DNA of 64,000 bases from Ignavibacteria bacterium UBA2333. Its GTDB lineage: Bacteria; Bacteroidota; Ignavibacteria; Kapaibacteriales; Kapaibacteriaceae. This document shows, in pieces, positions 25,515-32,911 of the stretch; positions within the stretch are counted from its first letter, which is position 1; each line of letters begins with the position of its first letter. The position numbers were made by a program, and so were the translations under genes. Under the pieces are notes generated by a model, which was not told where the DNA came from, searched no databases, and saw only the letters and a program-made list of their open reading frames with translations. The DNA lies in assembly GCA_002344895.1 (NCBI GenBank), contig DDUR01000076.1, positions 124,001 through 188,000 of the forward strand, given 5' to 3'.

Positions 25515-27644
25515 ATGAAAACGGCTATCCGTCTTCGTTCGACGTTATGTTTCGCAATAGGTGTGCTTATCGTCGTGTTTTCAGCATCAGTAGCACATGC
25601 ACAATGGCCCTTACAGCGCGGATATGCGGTGATGACTCTCGCGGCGAGAACCACTTCTGGTGATGCTTCGACGGTCGCTCCAACGATCAGTAACTATGTA
25701 ATCCGTGTGATTGACATACGGCAACATGCTCAGGAACCTGTCGATGTCGATTGGACGTCCGCTCCGGTGTATAGTCATCCTTCGTGGCGACTTGATACCA
25801 TGGGTCATGTGTTTGGAATTGCGATCGACTCCGTTGGGGCTATCTATGTGACGGCAACCGCTATCTATGGTGGACCAACATACTATACAAACTATGCTCC
25901 CGGCCCCGGTGGACACGGTGCTGTATACAAGATTAATGCGTCAACGGGTGACTGGACAACGTTTGCGTCGTTACCGAATGTTGCTGGACCCAATGCGCCA
26001 GCACCCGGTCTGGGAAATATTACGATTGATCGTGTTCGTAGTCAACTGTTTGTGACGAACCTAGACAATGGTAAAATTTATCGACTATCCTCCACAGGTG
26101 CTGTTCTTTCCACCTATGATCCATTTCTCGCCGACGATGGCCTTGCCGGATTGGCTCCACTAGGAGAACGTGTATGGGGCGTGGCATACCATTGTAACAG
26201 AATTTATTTTTCACGTTGGCGTGGAGATCTCTCCGATCCGACCTTGCCACGTAACGAAGTGTGGAGTATCGCCATTCATCCCACAACGGGAGACTTCGTT
26301 GGCACTCCTGTTCTTGAACTAACCCTACCTACCAACGTACCCAACAATCCTGTTTCGGATATCGAGTTTTCGTCGGCAGGTGAGATGTTACTTGCTCAAC
26401 GTACCTGGTATGGTGTCGGGAAAATGTTGCCCGCGCCTGGACCGAACTGGGGCCTGCACGCTGGATTGCTGCGCTACAAATACCTTGCTGGGTCATGGCA
26501 ACCAGCTCCACAGACCTACTCCGTCGGTTGTATTGTGAATTTGCCGTACTCAACTCCGTTTTCCTGTGCCGGGGGAGCTGCTTGGGGATACGGTAACTAC
26601 GATACGACACTTTCGATTCCGATTCTCTGCGATAGTGTTGTTGTGAGCACAGGTGACCGTCTTCACAATGGTTCGTGCGGATACCCCGACATCCTGAATG
26701 GTTTGCAGATTTTTCCGTCAATCGGCGGCACAACGAGCAATAGTGTCCTGTTTGACATCGACCACATTCACAACAATGGTGTTGACGTTGCATTTCAAGG
26801 AGACGTTGATGTGTTCTCGTGCTCTCCCGTACTCTGTCCTCCGCCGACCATTCAGTGCTGTACTGGTTTTACAACAACTTTATCATCATCCCTCACACAA
26901 ACGTCGATGAGTACGGCCACGCTCACAACGTCCGCTACGATTCCCACTGCATCATACAGTCGCGTGCGTGTTACCATCCTGGATGCAACGGTACGTCGCA
27001 CATGCCCTCCTACAACCCTTCAGCCTGCCGTCATCAACATCTCTTCAATGTCAGTAACCGGTCTGCCTACAACGACAACATCGGGTGCAACGGCATGGTC
27101 GTCAGGGGTTACGGGTACAACGTCGTCGGCCAACATCACGCTTGCACTAAACATTCAGCCATCAGCCCCTTTTGCCCCTTGGTGGTGCAGGGACACGGTC
27201 AAGTTCTGTGTACGATATGAGTTTACGAATGCTGCCTGCGTCACGTGTGATACAACTGTATGTTACACACTCGTTCGTAAGCAGGTACTCTCACAAGGCG
27301 GTGGTTCTACCCGTGCCATCGTTCCGTTGCCGCAGGGAACAGCGCAGATGGTATCGAAGCCCTTAGCTATTCCAGCAACTGACCCAACCATCAAGAATCT
27401 TGCACCAAATCCTGCTTCGTCAGTCATCACGTTTGAACTACATGGCACAGAGGTTTCGACATCAGCCATTCATGTAGCTGATGCCTCCGGGATGCCCAAG
27501 AACGTGAATATCAGAAGATCAAGTGCTGACACGAATGTTGAACACATCACAATTGATTGCTCAACACTAGCGCAGGGCAGCTATGTTGTAACGTGTACAG
27601 CAGCCCATGGTGCAACATCAGCAAGGTTTGACGTAAGACGCTGA
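25515..27644 (+). CDS. secreted T9SS protein with beta-propeller-like N-terminal region
   Basis: Exported 709-residue protein. A signal peptide (LCFAIGVLIVVFSASVAHAQ) starts at the ATG 25515. Residues about 60-400 contain repeats of the type ITIDRVRSQLFVTNLDNGKIYRL that look like NHL/SMP-30 propeller blades. A Cys-rich segment (CSPVLCPPPTIQCC) and a Thr/Ser-rich linker follow. The last about 80 residues begin LAPNPASSVITFELHG and end ARFDVRR, a T9SS sorting domain. Pfam-level function is unknown. The linker segment APFAP is encoded by a perfect dispersed GGGGC element. Confidence 0.85.
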   Translation: MKTAIRLRSTLCFAIGVLIVVFSASVAHAQWPLQRGYAVMTLAARTTSGDASTVAPTISNYVIRVIDIRQHAQEPVDVDWTSAPVYSHPSWRLDTMGHVFGIAIDSVGAIYVTATAIYGGPTYYTNYAPGPGGHGAVYKINASTGDWTTFASLPNVAGPNAPAPGLGNITIDRVRSQLFVTNLDNGKIYRLSSTGAVLSTYDPFLADDGLAGLAPLGERVWGVAYHCNRIYFSRWRGDLSDPTLPRNEVWSIAIHPTTGDFVGTPVLELTLPTNVPNNPVSDIEFSSAGEMLLAQRTWYGVGKMLPAPGPNWGLHAGLLRYKYLAGSWQPAPQTYSVGCIVNLPYSTPFSCAGGAAWGYGNYDTTLSIPILCDSVVVSTGDRLHNGSCGYPDILNGLQIFPSIGGTTSNSVLFDIDHIHNNGVDVAFQGDVDVFSCSPVLCPPPTIQCCTGFTTTLSSSLTQTSMSTATLTTSATIPTASYSRVRVTILDATVRRTCPPTTLQPAVINISSMSVTGLPTTTTSGATAWSSGVTGTTSSANITLALNIQPSAPFAPWWCRDTVKFCVRYEFTNAACVTCDTTVCYTLVRKQVLSQGGGSTRAIVPLPQGTAQMVSKPLAIPATDPTIKNLAPNPASSVITFELHGTEVSTSAIHVADASGMPKNVNIRRSSADTNVEHITIDCSTLAQGSYVVTCTAAHGATSARFDVRR
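27165..27180 (-). repeat. dispersed GGGGC element, perfect copy
   Basis: AAGGGGCAAAAGGGGC on the minus strand, identical to the copies at 1920 and 40698. It is read here as Ala-Pro-Phe-Ala-Pro, a different frame from those two. Confidence 0.7.
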
Positions 27645-27672
27645 CACGAATATCAGCAACGTGATGACGGCC

Positions 27673-28437
27673 TCACAGCCTGCGCTTTCGTGCTTCAAAC
27701 AGCACAATTCCTGCGGCAACACTCGCATTTAAACTTGCGACGCGACCTGACATCGGAATCTCTACAAGAACGTCACAAGCGGCCAGAATCCGGGGGTGAA
27801 GTCCTTCACCCTCGGATCCGATAACGATGATGAGTGGCCCCGAGTAATCTGCTTCGTCATATCGTGCCGTGGCAGGTACAGCCGTGCCAATGACACGGAA
27901 TCCGCGTGATTTTGCAAGGTCAAGTGTTTCACCTATTCGTGCCACACGTGCTACAGCAATATGCTCCAGTGCACCTGCCGATGCCTTCACCGCCGCAGCC
28001 GTCACCGGCGCACTGAACTTCACCGGGAGAATAAGGCCACGTGCTCCGGCAGCTTCGGCTGACCGAGCTATAGCGCCCAGGTTATGCGGGTCCGTGATTC
28101 CATCAAGTGCCACAAGTAACGGAGCAGGATCTGTTGATGTATCAAGCAGGTCGTCAAGTTGTGTTAAGGGGCGAATGGGGCGAAGAGCCATCACACCCTG
28201 AGCAGCATTCGGCTCGAGTCCGAGTGCTTTCTCAAGAGCTGTAAACTTCCTTCGGTCCATCACCGAACACGTTACTCCACGCTTCTTTGCCTCGGTCCGA
28301 ATAGCGGCAAGAGGTGCGTCGTCAAGACCGTATGCAAGAAAAATTTTCTCTAATGCTGCCGTAGAGGCGAGTGATTCAAACACGGCACGCCGTCCTACAA
28401 CGTATCGCGAAGGATCAATTGTTGTGTCTTCCGTCAT
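27673..28437 (-). CDS. rlmB: 23S rRNA (guanosine-2'-O-)-methyltransferase, RlmB/TrmH family
   Basis: SpoU-type trefoil-knot methyltransferase, probably methylating G2251 of 23S rRNA. The 254-residue protein has the N-terminal substrate-binding domain (YVVGRRAVFESL) and the three knot motifs: ALDGITDPHNLGAIARSAE, IVIGSEGEGL and IPMSGRVASLNASVAAGI. Its ATG overlaps the kynU stop (ATGA), so it is translated from the kynU message. The linker between the two domains (RPIRPLTQ) is encoded by a dispersed GGGGC element. Confidence 0.92.
   Translation of the reverse strand: MTEDTTIDPSRYVVGRRAVFESLASTAALEKIFLAYGLDDAPLAAIRTEAKKRGVTCSVMDRRKFTALEKALGLEPNAAQGVMALRPIRPLTQLDDLLDTSTDPAPLLVALDGITDPHNLGAIARSAEAAGARGLILPVKFSAPVTAAAVKASAGALEHIAVARVARIGETLDLAKSRGFRVIGTAVPATARYDEADYSGPLIIVIGSEGEGLHPRILAACDVLVEIPMSGRVASLNASVAAGIVLFEARKRRL
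28166..28181 (+). repeat. dispersed GGGGC element (AAGGGGCGAATGGGGC)
   Basis: Canonical 16-bp copy located in the interdomain linker of the rlmB gene. Confidence 0.6.
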
Positions 28438-29711
28438 GGGAGTTCGCTAAGAATGGTGAGGAAGACGTCATAAAAGCGCGCAACATCAGCAAACGAAACA
28501 TACAGTGGTGCCGGCGCAACACGAATAACATTCGGAGTACGCCAGTCTACAATTACTCCGTGTTGAAGGAGTTTTTCATACACTTCACGACCGTGATGTT
28601 CGAAACGCAGACTTAGTTGCGCACCGCGCTGTGCAGGATCACGTGGTGTGATACAAGCACCTATCGGATATTGAGCAAAGGCTGCATTAACAAGCGTTTC
28701 AAGAAAACCTGTGAGAGCAGTGCGCTTTACGGAGATGGCGGCCATACCCGCCTCATCAAATATGTCCAAGGCAGCACGATGTGCCGCCATCGACAACACA
28801 GGAGCATTAGACAATTGCCAGCCGTCAGCACCATATGTTGGTTCAAATCCGTGCTGAAGCATAAATCGTGTGGACTCTTCATTTCCCCACCATCCTGCCA
28901 GCCTGGGCAGATCTGGCCGTGCGGCATAACGTTCATGAACGAACGCACCACCTACTCCTCCAGGCCCCGAATTGAGGTATTTGTAGGAGCACCACACAGC
29001 AAAGTCAACATCCCAGTCGTGCAAATGCAACTCTACATTACCGATGGCGTGAGCGAGATCAACACCAATCACTGCTCCAACAGACTTTGCGGCACGTACA
29101 ACAGCCGGTATATCAAAGAACTGTCCCGTAAAAAAGTGTACTCCGCTGATGAGCACGAGGGCAACTGATTCGCCATGTTGGGCGATCGCTTCTTCAAGCC
29201 GCTGCGTTGAAATTTCATACGTACCGGGATCGGGTGCAACCTCGATCATAGCCTGCTCTGGATCGTGGCCATGAAGTCGGACTTGACTCTCAACGGCGTA
29301 CCGATCGGAGGGAAACTCATTACCTGCGATTACAATTCGGTAACGATCCGCAGTGGGACGATACAATGACGTCATGAGCAGGTGTAGGTTAGCCGTCAGC
29401 GAATTCATCGCTACCACTTCATGAGGCTTAGCACCTGTTAATCGAGCAAGTGAATCTGTTAACAGCCGATGATACGAGAACCATGGTTTCCGTGCGTGGA
29501 AGTGGCCTTCTACACCGAGGTTTTTCCAGTCTTCTAGTTCGTCCTGCACAACGTCGGCTGTTGCGCGAGGAACTAATCCCAGCGAATTCCCACAGAAATA
29601 TGCCACAGGCTCGCCATGATGCAAGGGTATGTGGAAGCGATTGCGAAAAACACCCAGTGTGTCTTTCGCATCCATCTGAGCCGCATACGAATGCGCTTCT
29701 GTCTTCGTCAT
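28434..29711 (-). CDS. kynU: kynureninase
   Basis: PLP enzyme that splits kynurenine (or 3-hydroxykynurenine) into anthranilate (or 3-hydroxyanthranilate) and alanine in tryptophan degradation or NAD synthesis. The 425-residue protein shows FCGNSLGLVPR, WFSYHRLLTDSLARLTGAK, MNSLTANLHLLM and the PLP lysine in WCSYKYLNSGPGGVGGAFVH. The start at 29711 gives the usual N-terminus; the frame open to 30023 overlaps the divergent lipoprotein gene and has no family similarity. No other kynurenine-pathway gene is nearby. It overlaps rlmB by 4 bp. Confidence 0.94.
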   Translation of the reverse strand: MTKTEAHSYAAQMDAKDTLGVFRNRFHIPLHHGEPVAYFCGNSLGLVPRATADVVQDELEDWKNLGVEGHFHARKPWFSYHRLLTDSLARLTGAKPHEVVAMNSLTANLHLLMTSLYRPTADRYRIVIAGNEFPSDRYAVESQVRLHGHDPEQAMIEVAPDPGTYEISTQRLEEAIAQHGESVALVLISGVHFFTGQFFDIPAVVRAAKSVGAVIGVDLAHAIGNVELHLHDWDVDFAVWCSYKYLNSGPGGVGGAFVHERYAARPDLPRLAGWWGNEESTRFMLQHGFEPTYGADGWQLSNAPVLSMAAHRAALDIFDEAGMAAISVKRTALTGFLETLVNAAFAQYPIGACITPRDPAQRGAQLSLRFEHHGREVYEKLLQHGVIVDWRTPNVIRVAPAPLYVSFADVARFYDVFLTILSELP

Positions 29712-29723
29712 GCAAGAATCTTT

Positions 29724-29731
29724 CGAATGTA
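29724..29731 (-). promoter_or_regulatory. -7-like box TACATTCG for kynU
   Basis: TACATTCG on the minus strand fits TANNTTYG and lies 12 nt before the kynU ATG. Confidence 0.4.
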
Positions 29732-29769
29732 ACGGTTCGCCAGAATCATGGTCCTTCCCGTTGTGTTCA

Positions 29770-29777
29770 TACTTTTG
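29770..29777 (+). promoter_or_regulatory. -7-like box TACTTTTG for the lipoprotein gene
   Basis: Exact TAnnTTTG on the plus strand, 27 nt before the ATG at 29805. Confidence 0.45.
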
Positions 29778-29804
29778 CCGGTCGAATCTCCGGAGTCCCC
29801 ACGC

Positions 29805-30266
29805 ATGCAGTTGAAGCGATTGACGCTTTTTGTTGGAATTCTTGTTCTGTCGCTCACCATGACAGGCTGTCGATTGTTCGACTACCTTGATCGCCCTCGA
29901 CCAATGTCCATGGTCTGTAAGGTCAATCGCAGCGATTTTATCCGCCAGGCCGCAGAGATGTTCGATCGAAACGGATATTCCATTCTGGAACAGGATACAA
30001 CGGCAGGTTTTCTCCTTGTGCAAGACTCTGTCGAGAGGGTTGCTTACCGCTATTCGGCCCTTGTCCGGACGTGGAGGGTTGAGAAGAATGGCGACAGCGT
30101 TACGGTGAACGTTTCGTCGTTGTCAACTCGAATGGACGGGAGTGACGTGCTCCAGACATGGGACAAACGATGGTCAAGTGACGAGGTCAAGGAATGGATG
30201 AGACCCGTATTGACATCACTGGAAACGGTCTGCGGTCTCAGCTCACCTCTCCGTCCGATGCCGTAA
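29805..30266 (+). CDS. hypothetical lipoprotein
   Basis: Lipid-anchored protein of 153 residues and unknown function. The N-terminus MQLKRLTLFVGILVLSLTMTGC is a lipoprotein signal peptide with the lipobox LTMTGC (Cys as the new N-terminus). The body is a mixed alpha/beta stretch with no recognised family; it contains YRYSALVRTWRVEKNGDSVTVNVSS and a C-terminal helix with a single Cys. The start at 29805 is preferred because the upstream frame lacks signal features. It is divergent from kynU and convergent with the AtuA-like gene. Confidence 0.7.
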   Translation: MQLKRLTLFVGILVLSLTMTGCRLFDYLDRPRPMSMVCKVNRSDFIRQAAEMFDRNGYSILEQDTTAGFLLVQDSVERVAYRYSALVRTWRVEKNGDSVTVNVSSLSTRMDGSDVLQTWDKRWSSDEVKEWMRPVLTSLETVCGLSSPLRPMP

Positions 30267-30293
30267 TCACTTGATCCGTATAGGAATAGCCAT

Positions 30294-30632
30294 CTAGCCG
30301 AGTGTGGCGGCCACGTCATCAGCTACGTCAATTTCCATCAGGAGCATCGCAGAGGCAATTGTTTTGCCTTGTGCATCCAGCTTTAAGGAAACCGTTCCGC
30401 CGCCGCCGAGTGTATCGTGTAGAACAAAATTGAGTGCCCACAGATTGGGAAGCTCAAATCGTTCAACAGGGCCCAGGCAGATTCCTTCGAAGTGTTTCTG
30501 GACACGTTCCGTGGTTAGGGCATCACGAAGTATCGGATACCATTCCTCACGATAGGCTATGACGCCGCAGTTTGCAGCGTCACCTTTGTCACCACTTCGA
30601 GCGTGGGCGAGACGAGATAGGGAGACCTTCAT
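30294..30632 (-). CDS. AtuA-related C-terminal-domain protein
   Basis: Small 112-residue protein that resembles the C-terminal ferredoxin-fold domain of AtuA-type proteins (acyclic terpene utilisation). The signature is MKVSLSRLAHARSGDKGDAANCGVIA, with the HARSGDKGD block, and later NFVLHDTLGGGGTVSLKLDAQGK. A standalone form usually sits next to a larger AtuA or acyl-CoA carboxylase gene; neither is in this window. Its reaction is unknown. The TATTTTCG box ends 4 nt before the ATG. Confidence 0.75.
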   Translation of the reverse strand: MKVSLSRLAHARSGDKGDAANCGVIAYREEWYPILRDALTTERVQKHFEGICLGPVERFELPNLWALNFVLHDTLGGGGTVSLKLDAQGKTIASAMLLMEIDVADDVAATLG

Positions 30633-30636
30633 AGTC

Positions 30637-30644
30637 CGAAAATA
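30637..30644 (-). promoter_or_regulatory. -7-like box TATTTTCG for the AtuA-like gene
   Basis: TATTTTCG on the minus strand with 4 nt between it and the ATG at 30632; part of the set of boxes that nearly abut start codons. Confidence 0.45.
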
Positions 30645-30685
30645 CGAACGTGGCTCGTCGTACGTCCTTACGGCGCGGATTTCGG

Positions 30686-30693
30686 TAGTTTTG
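30686..30693 (+). promoter_or_regulatory. -7-like box TAGTTTTG for the panD operon
   Basis: Exact TAnnTTTG on the plus strand, 34 nt before the panD ATG; probably drives the six-gene operon panD to the TldE-like gene. Confidence 0.5.
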
Positions 30694-30727
30694 CACGTCC
30701 GCCCACTCCCCTAATGCCGAGGTTTTC

Positions 30728-31123
30728 ATGAATCGAGTCATGTTCAAATCGAAGCTCCACAGGGCCCGGATCACGCAGGCTGATCTCTACTATGAGGGAA
30801 GCCTGACGATCGACGAGGAGCTCATGGAGGCCGCCGATCTTCTCGCCTACGAGAAGGTCTCCGTTGTCAATATCAACAACGGTGAGCGGTTTGAGACCTA
30901 CGTCATTCCTGGCGCACGTGGTGGTCGCGACATTTGCCTCAATGGTGCCGCTGCACGTAAAGGGCACATTGGTGATGAGGTCATCATCATTTCCTACACA
31001 ACGATGGATGATGCTTCCGCTCGCACCTGGCAGCCAACAGTTGTCCTCGTTGACCGTAACAATGACGTCGCAAGCGTGTCCAGATCCGTCGAAGCCTACA
31101 CGCACATCGGCAACAGTAACTAA
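30728..31123 (+). CDS. panD: aspartate 1-decarboxylase
   Basis: Pyruvoyl enzyme that makes beta-alanine from aspartate for pantothenate and CoA synthesis. The 131-residue precursor begins [20 protein letters not shown] and has the self-cleavage Gly-Ser in YEGSLTID (Ser about residue 25), plus [17 protein letters not shown] and [17 protein letters not shown]. It is the first gene of an operon, 5 bp before the nucleotidyltransferase gene. panB and panC are not adjacent. Confidence 0.97.
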   Translation: MNRVMFKSKLHRARITQADLYYEGSLTIDEELMEAADLLAYEKVSVVNINNGERFETYVIPGARGGRDICLNGAAARKGHIGDEVIIISYTTMDDASARTWQPTVVLVDRNNDVASVSRSVEAYTHIGNSN

Positions 31124-31128
31124 GCATT

Positions 31129-31893
31129 ATGTCGACTTCCCTTCCGACGGCCGTAACAATCCTCGCGGCCGGAAAGGGCAAACGTATGGGCAATCCAGAC
31201 CTCGCAAAGGTTCTTGTGCCCCTTGCGGAGCAGCCCCTTATCAATCACGTCCTTGATCGTGCCGTTGAGCTCGGTGCCGAACGAATAGTCGTCATCGTTG
31301 GCCATCGTGCCGAAGATGTGCAGAATGTTGTTCGTGAACATGTTCACGACGCGCGTACGGTACTCCAGGCTGAGCAACTTGGGACGGGTCATGCTGTTCT
31401 CATGACGGAGCATGAACTCTCGGATCGCGAGCGCGACATTCTCATTTTGTCGGGCGACGTGCCGTTGATTACCACGGATACTCTCCTGTCACTTCTGCAT
31501 CACCACCACAACACAACAGCGGTTGCGACCATCCTAACAACGGTTGTTGACAATCCCACGGGTTATGGTCGGATCGTCCGTTCAGCTGATGGTGCAATCG
31601 CACGCATCGTTGAACAAAAGGATGCCACGGAGGATGAACGAACAATCCGAGAAATCAACTCCGGCGTCTATGTCGTTCGTAGTTCTGCATTGTTTTCCGC
31701 CCTCCACCGAGTGCGTAACGACAATACTCAGGGTGAGTTTTACCTGACTGACATTGTTGATATTCTCCTCAAGGACGGCGCTGAAGTGGCCACGTATGTG
31801 TGTGACGACCCTGCCGAGGTGCACGGGATCAACACGCCTGATGACTTGAGGGCCGCAGAACTTCTCTATACACAGCGACAGGAATCGTTATGA
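31129..31893 (+). CDS. GlmU-type nucleotidyltransferase domain protein (no acetyltransferase domain)
   Basis: NTP transferase related to the uridyltransferase half of GlmU (GlcNAc-1-P plus UTP). The 254-residue protein has the LAAGKGKRMGNPDLAK motif, EQLGTGHAV, the SGDVPLI metal-binding motif, GYGRIVRS and EINSGVYV. The protein ends after this domain; the left-handed beta-helix acetyltransferase half of bifunctional GlmU is absent, so the acetyl step must come from another gene, or the substrate is another sugar. The stop overlaps the next ATG. Confidence 0.88.
   Translation: MSTSLPTAVTILAAGKGKRMGNPDLAKVLVPLAEQPLINHVLDRAVELGAERIVVIVGHRAEDVQNVVREHVHDARTVLQAEQLGTGHAVLMTEHELSDRERDILILSGDVPLITTDTLLSLLHHHHNTTAVATILTTVVDNPTGYGRIVRSADGAIARIVEQKDATEDERTIREINSGVYVVRSSALFSALHRVRNDNTQGEFYLTDIVDILLKDGAEVATYVCDDPAEVHGINTPDDLRAAELLYTQRQESL
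31218..31239 (-). repeat. pair of GCCCCTT heptamers, 8-nt spacer
   Basis: Two exact heptamers with a long spacer inside the nucleotidyltransferase gene, encoding VPLAEQPL. The spacing is off-pattern and conserved residues are encoded, so it may be coincidence. Confidence 0.3.
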
Positions 31894-32294
31894 TGCAGAC
31901 GATTGATCATATCGGAATTGCCGTGCGCGACCTTGAGCAGAGTATGGAGTTGTATGGACGTTTATTCGGCGTCACAACGTTCCATCGCGAGCGAGTTGAA
32001 GATCAACATGTCGACATTGCCTCATTTACCGTCGGTACTGTCCGTATTGAACTCACAGCCCCTACGTCACCTACGTCACCGATAGCTGTTTTTCTTGAAA
32101 AGCGTGGCGAAGGAATTCATCACGTAGCTGTGCGTACTGATGACATACCGGGTGAGCTTCACCGACTCGCGGACGATGGTGTGCGGTTGATTGATGAAAC
32201 ACCACGTCCCGGCGCTCACAACATGATGATTGCCTTTCTCCATCCGAAATCAACCGGTGGAGTACTTCTGGAACTTTGTTCACCGAAAGACTGA
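31890..32294 (+). CDS. mce: methylmalonyl-CoA epimerase
   Basis: Glyoxalase-fold metal enzyme that interconverts (R)- and (S)-methylmalonyl-CoA in propionate and odd-chain metabolism. The 134-residue protein begins IDHIGIAVRDLEQSMELYGRLFG, has the metal ligands in DHIGIAV, EGIHHVAVRTDD and VLLELCS, and matches the family length. The start overlaps the preceding stop (ATGA) and the stop overlaps the gpmA ATG (TGATG), so it is translationally coupled on both sides. Methylmalonyl-CoA mutase is not in the window. Confidence 0.92.
   Translation: MMQTIDHIGIAVRDLEQSMELYGRLFGVTTFHRERVEDQHVDIASFTVGTVRIELTAPTSPTSPIAVFLEKRGEGIHHVAVRTDDIPGELHRLADDGVRLIDETPRPGAHNMMIAFLHPKSTGGVLLELCSPKD
32061..32078 (+). 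repeat. 9-bp tandem duplication CCTACGTCA x2
   Basis: Encodes Thr-Ser-Pro-Thr-Ser-Pro in a loop of the epimerase. Small in-frame duplication, probably local slippage. Confidence 0.7.
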
Positions 32295-32911
32295 TGCCCT
32301 ACCTTACGCTTCTCCGCCACGGCGAATCGCAGTGGAATCTTGAAAATCGTTTTACAGGATGGGTTGATGTTGACCTGACGTTAAAAGGAGAGGCTGAAGC
32401 CGCCCGTGCAGGTACAACACTCTCAACCATTCCTTTTGATGTTGTCTTCACCTCCGTGCTCACACGAGCGATACGTACCGCTGATATCGCCCTTCACGAA
32501 GCAGGTAGAACGGCCATTCCGATTTTTCGCAGTGAGGCCCTGAATGAACGCCACTACGGTGATCTCCAGGGACTCAACAAGGCAGAAACAGCGGAAAAGT
32601 TTGGTGCCGATCAGGTTCACACGTGGCGCAGAAGTTACGATGTAGCCCCACCGAACGGTGAATCGCTCAAGGATACGCGCACACGTGTGCTTCCGTATTT
32701 CGACACGGAAATCGCACCACGGCTACGAAATGGAGAAAACGTTCTCATCGTTGCTCATGGTAACTCACTACGTTCACTCATCATGTTACTTGAGAATCTC
32801 AGCTCCGAAGCCATCCTCACAGTAGAAATTCCTACCGGTGTACCGATCACCTACGAACTCGATCGGGATCTCCATATCGTTTCGAAGACCATTCATGCTC
32901 CAACGCCGTAA
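32294..32911 (+). CDS. gpmA: 2,3-bisphosphoglycerate-dependent phosphoglycerate mutase
   Basis: Glycolytic enzyme converting 3- to 2-phosphoglycerate via a phosphohistidine. The 205-residue protein has the RHGESQWNLENRFTGW motif (catalytic His near residue 9), NERHYGDLQGLNK and the second His in VAHGNSLRSL. The ATG at 32294 is coupled to the mce stop; the frame upstream to 32276 lies inside mce. Its 3' end overlaps the TldD-like gene by 17 bp. Confidence 0.95.
   Translation: MPYLTLLRHGESQWNLENRFTGWVDVDLTLKGEAEAARAGTTLSTIPFDVVFTSVLTRAIRTADIALHEAGRTAIPIFRSEALNERHYGDLQGLNKAETAEKFGADQVHTWRRSYDVAPPNGESLKDTRTRVLPYFDTEIAPRLRNGENVLIVAHGNSLRSLIMLLENLSSEAILTVEIPTGVPITYELDRDLHIVSKTIHAPTP

Noticed and set aside
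28841..28856. GGTTCAAATCC-type T-loop sequence suggesting a tRNA
   Set aside because: It lies inside kynU with no matching acceptor or anticodon arms around it.
29712..30023. 104-residue N-terminal extension of kynureninase
   Set aside because: It overlaps the divergent lipoprotein gene and its promoter and does not resemble kynureninase; the family start is at 29711.
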